Shown piece after piece: positions 42,955-50,809 of a stretch of DNA of 64,000 nt. This DNA is from Homoserinimonas sp. OAct 916 (GTDB lineage: Bacteria > Actinomycetota > Actinomycetes > Actinomycetales > Microbacteriaceae). The stretch is taken from positions 124,001 through 188,000 of the forward strand of contig NZ_QJHB01000002.1 of the NCBI RefSeq assembly GCF_003260275.1. Direction: 5' to 3'. The number at the start of each line of letters is the position of its first letter. The first letter of the stretch is position 1. The notes under the pieces are model-generated. The model searched no databases. It was given only the letters and a program-made list of their open reading frames with translations, and was not told the DNA's origin. Both the position numbers and the translations under genes were made by a program.

Positions 42955-43182
42955 CTACTTCGGCCCGCCGTTCAATCGGGAAGTTGTTCCTTTGCCGATG
43001 AGCTTCGGCGCGAGCCAGAACAGCGCGATGGTGCCGATCACGGCGCGTACGCCGGCGAACGCCAACACCCACCAGCCGACACTGTTTCCTGCGACCAGAT
43101 AGCCAATGCCGATCAGGCCGAGCACCACATCCGCGGCGTACGGCACCTTCAGCCAGAACAGCAGTCGGCGAGTCGGATCCAT
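42955..43182 (-). CDS. Small two-span membrane protein
   Basis: 75 residues from ATG 43182 ('MDPTRRLLFWLKVPYAADVV'): hydrophobic segments at about 17-35 and 38-62, with a basic tail. Not recognised by family; size and topology match a frequent small actinobacterial membrane protein. No clear ribosome-binding site. Function unknown. Confidence 0.6.
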   Translation of the reverse strand: MDPTRRLLFWLKVPYAADVVLGLIGIGYLVAGNSVGWWVLAFAGVRAVIGTIALFWLAPKLIGKGTTSRLNGGPK

Positions 43183-43224
43183 ACCCCTATCGTCACGCCG
43201 CTGACTGCGAATCACCGCAACAAG

Positions 43225-43259
43225 GCTTACGGTGACAGCCCGATCGTGTTCCCGTAAGC
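43225..43259. promoter_or_regulatory. Inverted repeat GCTTACGG / CCGTAAGC
   Basis: GCTTACGG (43225-43232) and CCGTAAGC (43252-43259), 19-nt spacer, in the intergenic segment between the small membrane gene and the 43440 gene. Could be an operator or a weak hairpin. Confidence 0.4.
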
Positions 43260-43439
43260 ACCTCTGGAGCCGCTCCTACCTCGCCGAGATCGGGGAACTT
43301 CCCGTAGCACCGACACCAGTCAGAATCAATCACTCCACCGTCTCGGCAAACGCACCAAGAGAACCTAAGCTGAAGGCAACAAGGGGCCTCAGTCATCGTC
43401 GTAGATGACCGCAGGACATGAAGGGTGGGCGCAGTCACA

Positions 43440-43664
43440 ATGCTGAAGCAACTGTCTGCATTGTCAGCCGTGATAGGTCAGAGTCGACTGGAACTGGAGG
43501 GGCACAGCCCTGAAGTAGCTTTTCAGATTCTTCGAAAGCGGTTACGCAATCTCCATATCGAGATCTCGGATGACGAGCTTGAACGAATCGCCGGTGATAT
43601 CGCCCGGGGTGACACGTCTGGCTCCGCTCGAAACGCCATATTCCGCACATCAAACGGTTCCTGA
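43440..43664 (+). CDS. Small hypothetical protein, atypical base composition
   Basis: 74 residues, soluble and helical ('SRLELEGHSPEVAFQILRKRLRNLHIEISDDELERIAGDIARG'). No known domain recognised. Third codon positions use A/T far more than neighbouring genes, pointing to a recent arrival or to weak selection. ATG at 43440 (GTG 43425 in frame) lacks an obvious ribosome-binding site. The amphipathic pattern makes it more credible than a chance frame. Confidence 0.45.
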   Translation: MLKQLSALSAVIGQSRLELEGHSPEVAFQILRKRLRNLHIEISDDELERIAGDIARGDTSGSARNAIFRTSNGS

Positions 43665-43711
43665 GACTTCGGGCACGATCCTGTGCTGGAAGCCCACGGC
43701 ATCCGAGCGAC

Positions 43712-43717
43712 TAAAAT
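43712..43717 (+). promoter_or_regulatory. -10 hexamer TAAAAT of the glycosyltransferase gene
   Basis: TAAAAT, 6 nt, then GTG 43724. Supports GTG as start; the TTG at 43718 directly touches the hexamer. Confidence 0.5.
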
Positions 43718-43723
43718 TTGCAC

Positions 43724-45034
43724 GTGCCCCACGAAGTAGACCCTCTTCGCATTGCTCTCGTCAGCATGCACACCTCACCGGCGGCGGTACCCGGATCTGG
43801 TGACGCCGGGGGGATGAACGTCGTGGTACGCCAGCAGGCGGAGGTTCTTGGACGCCTCGGGCACCACGTCGAGATCCTGACCCGGCGCGCATCACCCGAC
43901 GGCCCCACCATGGTCGAACTCTCCCCGGGGCTCACCTTGCGCCAGCTGGATGCCGGGCCGCGTGAACCGATAGCCAAGGGCGACCACGAACAACTCATCG
44001 CCGCCTTTGGCGCGCGTCTGGGCGCCCTCGAGCCGTATGACCTCATTCATTCCCACCACTGGTTCTCGGGAATGGCCGCTCTACCAGTCGCCCACGCGAC
44101 CGGGGCACCTCATGTGCAGAGCTTCCACAGCATCGCGGCGGATGCCTCGACCCCACTGTCTGCCGGAGAGCGACCGGAGTCCCCCGGCCGCCTTGCAGGA
44201 GAAGCATGGCTTGCCCGCGACTCAGATGCGATCGTGACCGTCAGCAAGGCCGAGGCCCACACCGTGGCAACCCGGCTCGGCGGGGCACCTGAGCGAACCT
44301 GGGTGGTGACGCCCGGGGTCGATGCGGCGCTGTTCCGCCCGGCGGCGCCACAGCCCGATCTGCAGCTGGGCGAAACTCCTGCGTGGGCCCGTCGTCTCGA
44401 GCTGGCCGAGCCCCTCGCGCGGGACTTTGTCGTTGCTGCCGGGCGGCTGCACCCACTCAAGGGCTTCGACCTCGCCATCGAGGCCATCGCGGCGATGCCG
44501 CAGCATCTGCGACCGCATCTCGTCATCGCCGGCGAGCCCTCGGAAGACTTCACCGGGTATCTGGACCAGTTGAAAACCAGTGCCAATCGCCTCGGTGTCG
44601 CGAACACTGTGAGCTTCATCGGCCCGCAGTCCCGGATGGACCTCGCCACGCTGTTCCGTGAGGCACGCGTGGTGCTGATCCCGTCGCATTCCGAGACGTA
44701 TGGGCTGGTCGCCCTCGAGGCGGCGGCGAGCGGTGTGCCGGTCGTGGCTGCCGCATCCGGCGGGCTGAGCGAAGCGGTGATCGACGGCGAGACGGGTATC
44801 GTGCTCCCCTCGCGCGACCCACAGGTCTGGGCCGATGCCCTGAGCGAGCTTCTTGCGAACCCCGACCTGACCGCCCGATTATCGCAGGCCGCGCGCCAGC
44901 GAGCTGAGGGCCTCACTTGGACCCGGTCTACCCGGGAGCTGTTGAAGGTCTACTCTGCTCTGCTCGATCGGGCGGTGCAACCAGCTGAAACCCGCAGCAC
45001 GACAGACCACTCTGAGACAAGGATTACGCCATGA
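43724..45034 (+). CDS. MshA-like glycosyltransferase (GT4)
   Basis: 436 residues, GT-B fold. The N-terminal lobe opens 'LRIALVSMHTSPAAVPGSGDAGGMNVVVRQQAEVLGRLGHHVEILTRR', very like MshA, which joins UDP-GlcNAc to inositol-3-phosphate in mycothiol synthesis. C-terminal donor lobe: 'VVAAGRLHPLKGFDLAIEA' and EX7E-type 'IPSHSETYGLVALEAAASGVPVVAA'. The ATGA overlap with a PIG-L deacetylase gene supports a two-step sugar pathway. It could be MshA itself or a paralog acting on another acceptor. Leaderless GTG start inferred from -10 spacing. Confidence 0.88.
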   Translation: MPHEVDPLRIALVSMHTSPAAVPGSGDAGGMNVVVRQQAEVLGRLGHHVEILTRRASPDGPTMVELSPGLTLRQLDAGPREPIAKGDHEQLIAAFGARLGALEPYDLIHSHHWFSGMAALPVAHATGAPHVQSFHSIAADASTPLSAGERPESPGRLAGEAWLARDSDAIVTVSKAEAHTVATRLGGAPERTWVVTPGVDAALFRPAAPQPDLQLGETPAWARRLELAEPLARDFVVAAGRLHPLKGFDLAIEAIAAMPQHLRPHLVIAGEPSEDFTGYLDQLKTSANRLGVANTVSFIGPQSRMDLATLFREARVVLIPSHSETYGLVALEAAASGVPVVAAASGGLSEAVIDGETGIVLPSRDPQVWADALSELLANPDLTARLSQAARQRAEGLTWTRSTRELLKVYSALLDRAVQPAETRSTTDHSETRITP

Positions 45035-45813
45035 GCCTCCTCGACGCACGAGATTCGGTGCTCTTTGTTCACGCGCACCCCGACGACGAGACCATCTCGA
45101 CCGGTGCCCTGATCGCTGAGCTGGTTGCACGCAATATCCGGGTCTTTCTCCTGACCGCGACCCGTGGTGAGCGCGGCGAAGTGGTGCCCGGCCCACTGGC
45201 GAACCTCGCTGGCACCGAAGAGCTCACGCGGGTGCGGGAGCAGGAATTGCAGCAGGCGGCCCAGACACTCGGTATCGAGCGGCAATTCTGGCTGGGCGAG
45301 CCGCCCGCCCGGGCCACCGGCCGTGCTGCACGCCGCTACCGCGACTCCGGCATGCGGTGGATCCACGCCGGGCTCGCCGGCCCGGCAGATGACACCGACG
45401 ACCAATCACTCGTTGCGGCACCGCTTGACGAGGTGACCGAAGACGTGTCTGCCCTGATCGAATGGCTGAACCCCTCGCTGGTGGTCAGCTACGACGAGAA
45501 CGGGGGCTACGGGCATCCCGACCATGTGCGCATCCGCGAGGCGGCATTGGCCGCCAGCGGTGCGCAGACAATCCCCTTCGCAGAGATTCTTCCTGCAGCT
45601 ACCCCCACCGCTCCGCCTGACGGCGACGATGATGGTCCTGGTGGCCCGGGCTCGACGGATGCGGAGTACTTCACGCTCGACGCGCACCTCGAAACCCTGA
45701 AGGCGGCCCTGGCCTCTCACGCGACCCAGCTCACGGTCGACGGCCCTGAGATCATTCACTCCGGTGGACAGCGCCAGCCGATCGAGACGGCCGTGGGTCT
45801 GCGCCTGGTTTGA
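45031..45813 (+). CDS. PIG-L family N-deacetylase, MshB/Mca-like
   Basis: 260 residues. Zinc motif 'HAHPDDET' near residue 15 and 'YDENGGYGHPDHVRIREAA' around 150, the signature of MshB and Mca-type deacetylases; 'ARRYRDSGMRW' also fits. MshB removes acetyl from GlcNAc-inositol; Mca cleaves mycothiol conjugates. A Gly/Asp/Pro-rich insert lies at about 195-210. Start overlaps the glycosyltransferase stop by 4 nt. As the two are coupled, MshB is the better guess than Mca, but not proved. Confidence 0.88.
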   Translation: MSLLDARDSVLFVHAHPDDETISTGALIAELVARNIRVFLLTATRGERGEVVPGPLANLAGTEELTRVREQELQQAAQTLGIERQFWLGEPPARATGRAARRYRDSGMRWIHAGLAGPADDTDDQSLVAAPLDEVTEDVSALIEWLNPSLVVSYDENGGYGHPDHVRIREAALAASGAQTIPFAEILPAATPTAPPDGDDDGPGGPGSTDAEYFTLDAHLETLKAALASHATQLTVDGPEIIHSGGQRQPIETAVGLRLV

Positions 45814-45837
45814 GGCAGATCCGGGCTGGTGGCCTGC

Positions 45838-45860
45838 TCGGCTTCGCAGAGGCCGTGCAC
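45838..45860. repeat. 23-nt repeat, copy 1, upstream of the TM2 gene
   Basis: Core CGGCTTCGCAGAGGCCG; the second copy at 47195-47217 matches 21 of 23 positions. Confidence 0.7.
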
Positions 45861-45985
45861 AGCCGCTGGTAGGGCTCTGGGCGCGAAAGTACCCGCCGAG
45901 GCTCCCGAACCGGGGCGACGCCTGCTGCGCGACATCGACACTCCGAGGTTGGCAGCGCGGAAATTTAGAGCTCCGTCTCTCGCCC

Positions 45986-46052
45986 GACGCGCCTACACTG
46001 GTGACAGATTGAGCCACCCGGCCAACGGATCGAACCGGATGCGGTTGCACTC
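45986..46052 (+). promoter_or_regulatory. Conserved 67-bp leader, copy 1
   Basis: Aligns without gaps over all 67 bp to 50642-50708 with roughly 50 or more identities. It starts with a shared GACGCGCC-TACACT block (putative -10 at 45994-45999), contains GATTGAGCCACCCG, and ends in ATGCGGTTGCACTC, the opening codons of a short frame. The gene begins 89 bp beyond its end. Confidence 0.75.
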
Positions 46053-46125
46053 CTTGCCTTTCGCGTACCTGCCGTTCACGCTCCGGGCGACGGGGGGCAG
46101 TCGGGCCCGACTGCTCAACCAATAG
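46039..46125 (+). CDS. Possible upstream leader peptide of the TM2 gene
   Basis: 28 codons starting 'MRLHSLPFAY' and ending 17 bp before the TM2 ATG. The homologous frame at 50695 starts 'MRLHSVPSAF'. Serine and proline codons between them differ at the third base only (TCC/TCG, CCT/CCC), consistent with coding constraint, though the sample is tiny. No strong ribosome-binding site. Confidence 0.35.
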   Translation: MRLHSLPFAYLPFTLRATGGSRARLLNQ

Positions 46126-46141
46126 AACCGAGGGAGCGCGA

Positions 46142-47167
46142 ATGTCCACCTACCAACCGCTGCGCGTTGTGCCGCCTCTGGCGCCTCCGCGCCCTGCCAG
46201 CGTGAGATTCGTCAGGCCGGCACGGCGTTCCGTGCGCCCCGCGACTGAAGGCAGCAAGAGCTTCCTCGTGACGTTGCTTCTGTCGTACTTTCTTGGTTTC
46301 TTCGGCGCCGACCGTTTCTACCTCGGAAAGAACCGCTCGGCACTGCTGAAGATCTTCACCCTCGGGGGCTTCGGCTATTGGGTAGTCATCGATATCCTCA
46401 TGACGCTTTTCGGCGGCCAACGCGATATCTGGGGTTTGAGGCTGTCAGGATACGACCGGTATAAGAAGACTGCGTGGATCGTCATCGGCGCAATCTTCAG
46501 TTCCACCGTGTTCATCAGCATCGTTGCGGCGACAGTCATGGCTACTTTCGGCGGCGAAGGGCTGGCGGCGCTCGGGTCGGCGCTCCTGGTGATCCTTGGC
46601 GTCGCAGTGACCTTAGGGGGCACGATCTGGCTGCTGCGTCGTCTTAATGCGCGAGGTGGAACCGCGAGGGCCATCCGCCAGGCCGACCCGGTGCCACAGC
46701 GCATTCGCGCGCTCATCCAGAAACTCATGGTGATTCGGCAGCAGTATCTGGTGCATGAGAAGGCAGGCGACAAAATGGCCCCGGCAGTGATCGGCCAGGT
46801 CGACTCGCTGGTGGCCAATGTGACCGAACTGTTTCGGCGGCTACAGGTCACGGCCGACATGGCGCAACCCGCACGCGCCCAGATTGAGTACGAGGGCAAA
46901 CTCCGCAAACTCGTCGCGACTCTAGATCGCGACTACCTTCTGGACGTGCTCGCCAACCCCGGATTGTGGGATAACCCGGAGCAGCGAATGCGTGAGGCGC
47001 AGGGGGCGATCGAGTCAGTGAATGCCCAGCTTCTCGAGAGTATCAGGCAGGTCAACGCCCACGTCGGGCTGGTGTTCGAGTTCACTCTCGACGGCCTCGC
47101 GGGCCCCCACGAGGCCATGGCCGACTGGCAGCGTGACTTCGACGAAGCGTCAGGTCAGGGCAGATGA
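46142..47167 (+). CDS. TM2-domain membrane protein with a conserved C-terminal helical domain
   Basis: 341 residues. Residues ~35-100 are a TM2 domain ('FLVTLLLSYFLGFFGADRFYLGKNRSALLKIFTLGGFGYWVVIDILMTLFG' in outline); two more hydrophobic segments at ~108-130 and ~140-165. The C-terminal part (~180-335) is a soluble helical domain, 'PQRIRALIQKLMVIRQQYL...LVANVTELFRRLQV...LDRDYLLDVLANP', nearly identical in the gene at 50810. ATG at 46142 has GAGGGAGC upstream. Not a recognised family for the C-domain; the position after a conserved leader suggests regulated expression. Confidence 0.88.
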   Translation: MSTYQPLRVVPPLAPPRPASVRFVRPARRSVRPATEGSKSFLVTLLLSYFLGFFGADRFYLGKNRSALLKIFTLGGFGYWVVIDILMTLFGGQRDIWGLRLSGYDRYKKTAWIVIGAIFSSTVFISIVAATVMATFGGEGLAALGSALLVILGVAVTLGGTIWLLRRLNARGGTARAIRQADPVPQRIRALIQKLMVIRQQYLVHEKAGDKMAPAVIGQVDSLVANVTELFRRLQVTADMAQPARAQIEYEGKLRKLVATLDRDYLLDVLANPGLWDNPEQRMREAQGAIESVNAQLLESIRQVNAHVGLVFEFTLDGLAGPHEAMADWQRDFDEASGQGR

Positions 47168-47194
47168 CCCGCGAATCCTATTCTGGCGATATGG

Positions 47195-47217
47195 TCGGCT
47201 TCGCAGAAGCCGGGCAC
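47195..47217. repeat. 23-nt repeat, copy 2, downstream of the TM2 gene
   Basis: Contains CGGCTTC (47196-47202), GCA, GAAGCCG (47206-47212), a 7-bp hairpin just after the TM2 stop that may act as a terminator. It matches 45838-45860 at 21 of 23 positions. Confidence 0.65.
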
Positions 47218-47304
47218 GATCTCAAATAAGCCCATGGCCACTCGCTCTCCTGTCACCCACTACCCCGCGACCGTGGTGCACCGGTGAGTGCCTCGCGCAC
47301 AAAC

Positions 47305-47619
47305 TCACGTCTGCAAGTGCTTCCTGACTGCCTCCGAAAGCTGTTCCGCACTCGGTGCCCCGACGAAACCGTTCTCGGTGCGATATACCCGGCACGCCAA
47401 TTCGGTGACCCGGGCCGCACCCGGAAAAGCGTCGGCCCCGTCGAAGAGAATGGTCGGCGATCCCGCAAACGGTACCGAAGCCGCCTCGGCAGGCGTTGTC
47501 AGCAGGTGAAAGTCGATTGTGACATCGGGCATACCGGCTTCATCGAGAACGGCCCGCAGGCGAACGCCAGCTTCCTTCCAGTTCGCACAATCGGCATTGT
47601 GCAGAATCTCAACTCTCAT
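47305..47619 (-). CDS. Thioredoxin-fold small protein (alkylmercury-lyase/DUF-type thiol protein)
   Basis: 104 residues: 'MRVEILHNADCANWKEAGVRL' with Cys where relatives show CPxW-type motifs, then 'FAGSPTILFDGADAF', 'CRVYRTENGFVGAPSAEQL'. The cis-Pro ('SPT') supports a thioredoxin fold; only one active-site Cys is present in the first motif, with a second Cys in 'LACRVY'. ATG at 47619 is just downstream of a perfect inverted repeat (47624-47639), implying regulation. Possible thiol-metal or mercury-type stress role, unproven. Confidence 0.8.
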   Translation of the reverse strand: MRVEILHNADCANWKEAGVRLRAVLDEAGMPDVTIDFHLLTTPAEAASVPFAGSPTILFDGADAFPGAARVTELACRVYRTENGFVGAPSAEQLSEAVRKHLQT

Positions 47620-47623
47620 ACTC

Positions 47624-47639
47624 CTAGGTCTACACCTAG
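47624..47639 (-). promoter_or_regulatory. Inverted repeat operator CTAGGT-N4-ACCTAG
   Basis: Perfect 6-4-6 inverted repeat (minus strand CTAGGTGTAGACCTAG) directly before the ATG at 47619; TAGACC within it is 7 nt from the ATG and could be the -10. A MerR- or ArsR-type regulator is suggested but none is nearby. Confidence 0.5.
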
Positions 47640-47923
47640 AAGCCAGAATCGCCGCCCCCTCAGCCACGACCAATCCCACGAACAACACGCGTATGGGCGG
47701 GGCTTCACCGTGCACCGGTGTGCCGTTCATGGGCCACGCAGCGGAAAGGCCATCGACCACAAGACCAATACGTCGATGCGGCCCGTCGTCGCACTGCGCA
47801 ATCAGGTTCCCAAAACCATCCCGCGATCGCAACGGTTCAGTCACATTTCGCGATAATAGCCGTCAGCGGTTGTATTCTGATCAGCTTTGCACTTTTGGGT
47901 TCCGCTGACAGAGGAGTCGCGCC

Positions 47924-49000
47924 ATGACCGCCTTCACTATTGAGGAGTTGGCCATTCCGGCCACGATTGATGCCCCGGACGCCGCCGACTTCATCGACAT
48001 GACCCACGTGCGCAACGAGATCGAAGCCGACGCTGTTGGCACAAGCGAACTCACCTACGAACCGGCTGAGTTGCTGCCGAACTGGCAGGATCCTTATTCA
48101 CCCCAGACGTGCCTGATTGCCCGAGTGGACGGGCGGATCGTGGCGCGGGCGGTCTACGAGGCGCCTGTCGAGGAGGGGTCGACCGATGCATGGTTCGACA
48201 TCGGCGTGCTGCCGGCGTTTCGGAGGCTGGGGATCGGTTCCACGTTGTTCGAGCAGCTCGTGGCCATCTGCACGGCAGACGGTCGCACAGTGCAGCAGTC
48301 GTACGTCATTCACAAGAGGTCGGATGGCGCTGCGCAGCTGCCGTCGCCGACCGGTTTCGGTTCCGTACCGCGCGACAACCCGGAAACGCAATTTCTCCGG
48401 AAGCGCGGGTTCGCCCTGGAGCAGGTCGAGCGGGTCAGTCGTCTGCCGCTGCCACCTGATCCAGCCTCGTTCGCAACGGCACTTTCAGCCGCAACCGCGG
48501 CAGCCGGTGACGACTACCGTGTGGTGCAATGGACAGGTCGAACGCCCCAGAAGTGGCTGGCGGGCATGGCGCTGCTGCACCGTCGAATGAGCACCGATTC
48601 CCCGAGCGCGGGTTTGGAGCTCAGCGCGGAGGCCTGGGACGAGGGCCGGGTACGCGCACTCGACGAACGTCTCATGACGAGTCCGCGCACACATCTGGTG
48701 ACCGCTGTGGAGCACGTGCGCACCAGAACTCTCGTCGGGTTCACGGACCTCTCCGTTCCGCCGGAAACCGAGCGCCCCGTCGATCAACAGGACACCCTTG
48801 TTTTGAAGGAGCACCGCGGCCGTCGGCTCGGGTTGCTGTTGAAACTCTCAAACCTGCAGTACCTGGCACAGAGTCATGCCGGGCACCCCGCCGTCACGAC
48901 ATTCAACGCCGAGGAGAACCGGCCCATGCTCGCCGTGAACGAGGCAATCGGCTTCGTGCCAGTGGGGTATGGCGGCGGCTGGAAAAGACTTGTCGGCTGA
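47924..49000 (+). CDS. Tandem GNAT N-acetyltransferase
   Basis: 358 residues in two GNAT-like halves. First half: acetyl-CoA pyrophosphate loop in 'FDIGVLPAFRRLGIGSTLFEQLV' (about 90-112). Second half (about 185-355): 'LVLKEHRGRRLGLLLKLSNLQYL' with the same Q/RxxGxG/A-type loop, and 'TFNAEENRPMLAVNEAIGFVPV'. Resembles MshD-like or generic two-domain acetyltransferases. ATG at 47924 has AGAGGAG. The presence of MshA/MshB-type genes 2-4 kb away raises the MshD possibility, but identity is not clear enough to name. Confidence 0.88.
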   Translation: MTAFTIEELAIPATIDAPDAADFIDMTHVRNEIEADAVGTSELTYEPAELLPNWQDPYSPQTCLIARVDGRIVARAVYEAPVEEGSTDAWFDIGVLPAFRRLGIGSTLFEQLVAICTADGRTVQQSYVIHKRSDGAAQLPSPTGFGSVPRDNPETQFLRKRGFALEQVERVSRLPLPPDPASFATALSAATAAAGDDYRVVQWTGRTPQKWLAGMALLHRRMSTDSPSAGLELSAEAWDEGRVRALDERLMTSPRTHLVTAVEHVRTRTLVGFTDLSVPPETERPVDQQDTLVLKEHRGRRLGLLLKLSNLQYLAQSHAGHPAVTTFNAEENRPMLAVNEAIGFVPVGYGGGWKRLVG

Positions 49001-49087
49001 GGCCTTGAGGTTCCAACGAGAATGGCCATGGGTCGCGGCGCAGACGCGAGAAGAGGCGCCCCCGCAACCCACGGGAACGCCTCAACG

Positions 49088-49113
49088 CGGGGCCGGCTAA
49101 GCGGCCGGCCCCG
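49088..49113 (-). terminator. Terminator hairpin of the HtrA-like gene
   Basis: CGGGGCCGGC (49088-49097), loop TAAGCG, GCCGGCCCCG (49104-49113): a perfect 10-bp stem whose base overlaps the protease stop codon (49097-49099). Confidence 0.65.
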
Positions 49114-50401
49114 TTCCCAGCGCGACCGTCGCTGTGGCAGACACACCCGATGCATCCACCCAGGTGAGGGTCACGCGCTGGCCCGGCGCGTAGGCGACAA
49201 GCGCCGCGCTCAGGTCAGATGGCGAGGTGATCGCCGTTCCGCTGACACCCGTGATCGTGTCACCGGCGGCCAGCCCGGCGTTCGCGGCCGCCGTTCCCTC
49301 AAAGACCCCTCCGATCATGGCTCCCGGTACAGCCGGCGCCTGCACGCCGCCGGTACTGAACCCGTTTCCGTAACCGTATGCCGAGTTACCCGCTGAGGGA
49401 ACCACCTCGACCCCCAGAAACGCGGGGTAGCCGAGTGTGACCTGAGCCGAAGCCTGCCCCGACTCGATATGGCCCGCGATCGACAGCGCGCTGGCGATGG
49501 GGATGGAATAGCCGGCGACGGTGCTCCCCCCGGCCGCAGCCGCGGTGTCAATTCCGATGATCGTGTTGTTTGCGTTGTAGAGCGGCCCGCCGGAGTCTCC
49601 GGCCTGAATGTTGGCGTTCGACTGGATCAGCCCACTCAGGTGCTCCGATGCCGCCGACCCCTCGGCCCGAGTCGTAATAGTTTGGCCCAGGGCGGTCACC
49701 TCTCCGGTGACGGCCGATGGGGTCCCTCCCGCACCACCGGCGTTACCGACCGCGGTGACAGCGGTTCCGACCGACACGTTCGACGAGCTGTCAAACGCGG
49801 CAGTTTGCAACCCGGATGCCCCTGAGAGCTGGAGTACGGCGATATCGTCTGTCGCGTCGGTGCCGACGACGGACGCCTTATAACTTTCGCCCGTTGAGAC
49901 CACCGTGACGCGGATGCTCGTGGAGCCCTCAACAACGTGGTTGTTGGTAAGGATCTCACCGTTCGAGGTGACCACCATTCCGGTCGCCATACCCTCTGCG
50001 CTGTCATAGGTGAGCTGTGAAACGACATCGACGATGCCCACCTGTTGCACGGCAGTAGCTGCCACGGTAGGGGTGCTGTCTGATCCGGAAGTGCCCGCGC
50101 CGGAAGAAGGTTGACCGAAAGGCGACGCACCGTACCCACCTGACAAGGAGGGAATGTGCCCGAATCCGGATTGCCCCTGATCACCGATCGGGTGGTTCTG
50201 ACTCCCGGTGGCAATGCTGGACGAGGTGTACGGGGTGGGCCGGTACGGGGTTGGGGTGTCGGCGCCGAACGCCGCGCCGATACCGAATGCCGAGCCCGCC
50301 ACCATGGTGGCTGCGGCAACGGACGAGAGAACTGCCAGTCTGCCGCGCGTCCGAAGGCTCGTGCCGGGGCGCGTGCTGTTGGCATCATCCGTAGCGTTCA
50401 T
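49097..50401 (-). CDS. HtrA/DegP-like trypsin (S1C) protease with PDZ domain
   Basis: 434 residues. N-terminal cytosolic tail, then one hydrophobic segment (about 23-47), a Pro/Ser/Gly-rich linker to ~125, the trypsin-like domain with catalytic His in 'TNNHVVEG', Asp in 'TDDIAVLQL' and Ser in 'AGDSGGPLY', and a C-terminal PDZ domain ('IGGVFEGTAAANAGLAAGDTITGVSG'). Secreted/anchored quality-control protease. Lies between the two paralogous genes on the opposite strand. ATG at 50401 has GAGAAGG upstream. Confidence 0.95.
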   Translation of the reverse strand: MNATDDANSTRPGTSLRTRGRLAVLSSVAAATMVAGSAFGIGAAFGADTPTPYRPTPYTSSSIATGSQNHPIGDQGQSGFGHIPSLSGGYGASPFGQPSSGAGTSGSDSTPTVAATAVQQVGIVDVVSQLTYDSAEGMATGMVVTSNGEILTNNHVVEGSTSIRVTVVSTGESYKASVVGTDATDDIAVLQLSGASGLQTAAFDSSSNVSVGTAVTAVGNAGGAGGTPSAVTGEVTALGQTITTRAEGSAASEHLSGLIQSNANIQAGDSGGPLYNANNTIIGIDTAAAAGGSTVAGYSIPIASALSIAGHIESGQASAQVTLGYPAFLGVEVVPSAGNSAYGYGNGFSTGGVQAPAVPGAMIGGVFEGTAAANAGLAAGDTITGVSGTAITSPSDLSAALVAYAPGQRVTLTWVDASGVSATATVALGTGPAA

Positions 50402-50641
50402 GATTCTGGCCTTCTCGTGCTCTCGGCCTCTTTGGTCATGCCTTCAGAACAGTCCTCGACACTGAATGCATCTCGGGAGTACGTTATGAGCTTGCTGGGA
50501 GGTTCACAGAGATTCCTGTAAGGCCCCGCAAAGCCGCTCACATCAGCCAGGGGAACGCCCGGGATACGGGCCATACCTGCTGCGTGGGGTCGATACAGCG
50601 AAATTGAGCGTCGTGGAAGATTGCCAGTTCCCGCATGGGCT

Positions 50642-50708
50642 GACGCGCCTACACTGGTGTCTGATTGAGCCACCCGATTAAGGCATTGAACGGGATGCGG
50701 TTGCACTC
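50642..50708 (+). promoter_or_regulatory. Conserved 67-bp leader, copy 2
   Basis: Same length and order of blocks as 45986-46052: TACACT at 50650-50655, GATTGAGCCACCCG, then ATGCGGTTGCACTC. The mature gene starts 102 bp beyond its end. Confidence 0.75.
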
Positions 50709-50745
50709 GGTACCCTCCGCGTTCATTCTGCGTTCATTCCGCTGA
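50695..50745 (+). CDS. Possible upstream leader peptide of the second paralog
   Basis: 16 codons 'MRLHSVPSAFILRSFR' in the same position as the 46039 frame; ends 64 bp before the ATG at 50810. Support is comparative only. Confidence 0.35.
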   Translation: MRLHSVPSAFILRSFR

Positions 50746-50809
50746 TGCCCCGAAAGGTGGAATGCGGATCGTGCTCGGCTGCTCAACAACTAGCACAGAG
50801 GGAGGACGA

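Larger units (their letters stand above)
45814..46141 (+). other. Leader region of the TM2 gene
   Basis: Holds the first copy of a 23-nt repeat (45838-45860), a TACACT hexamer (45994-45999), the conserved 67-bp leader (45986-46052) and a small upstream reading frame (46039-46125). No other gene seen. Confidence 0.6.
50402..50809 (+). other. Leader region of the second paralog
   Basis: No protein gene beyond the short frame at 50695. Holds the htrA upstream region (minus), a GCCCG/CGGGC hairpin near 50558-50573, and the conserved 67-bp leader. Confidence 0.55.

Noticed and set aside
43193-43438. Cys-rich 81-codon minus-strand frame ('WCVCRDGG', 'WCRCYGKF')
   Set aside because: Attractive CxC pairs but no start signal and no pattern of third-base preference; it also overlaps the inverted repeat. 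Left as unproven.
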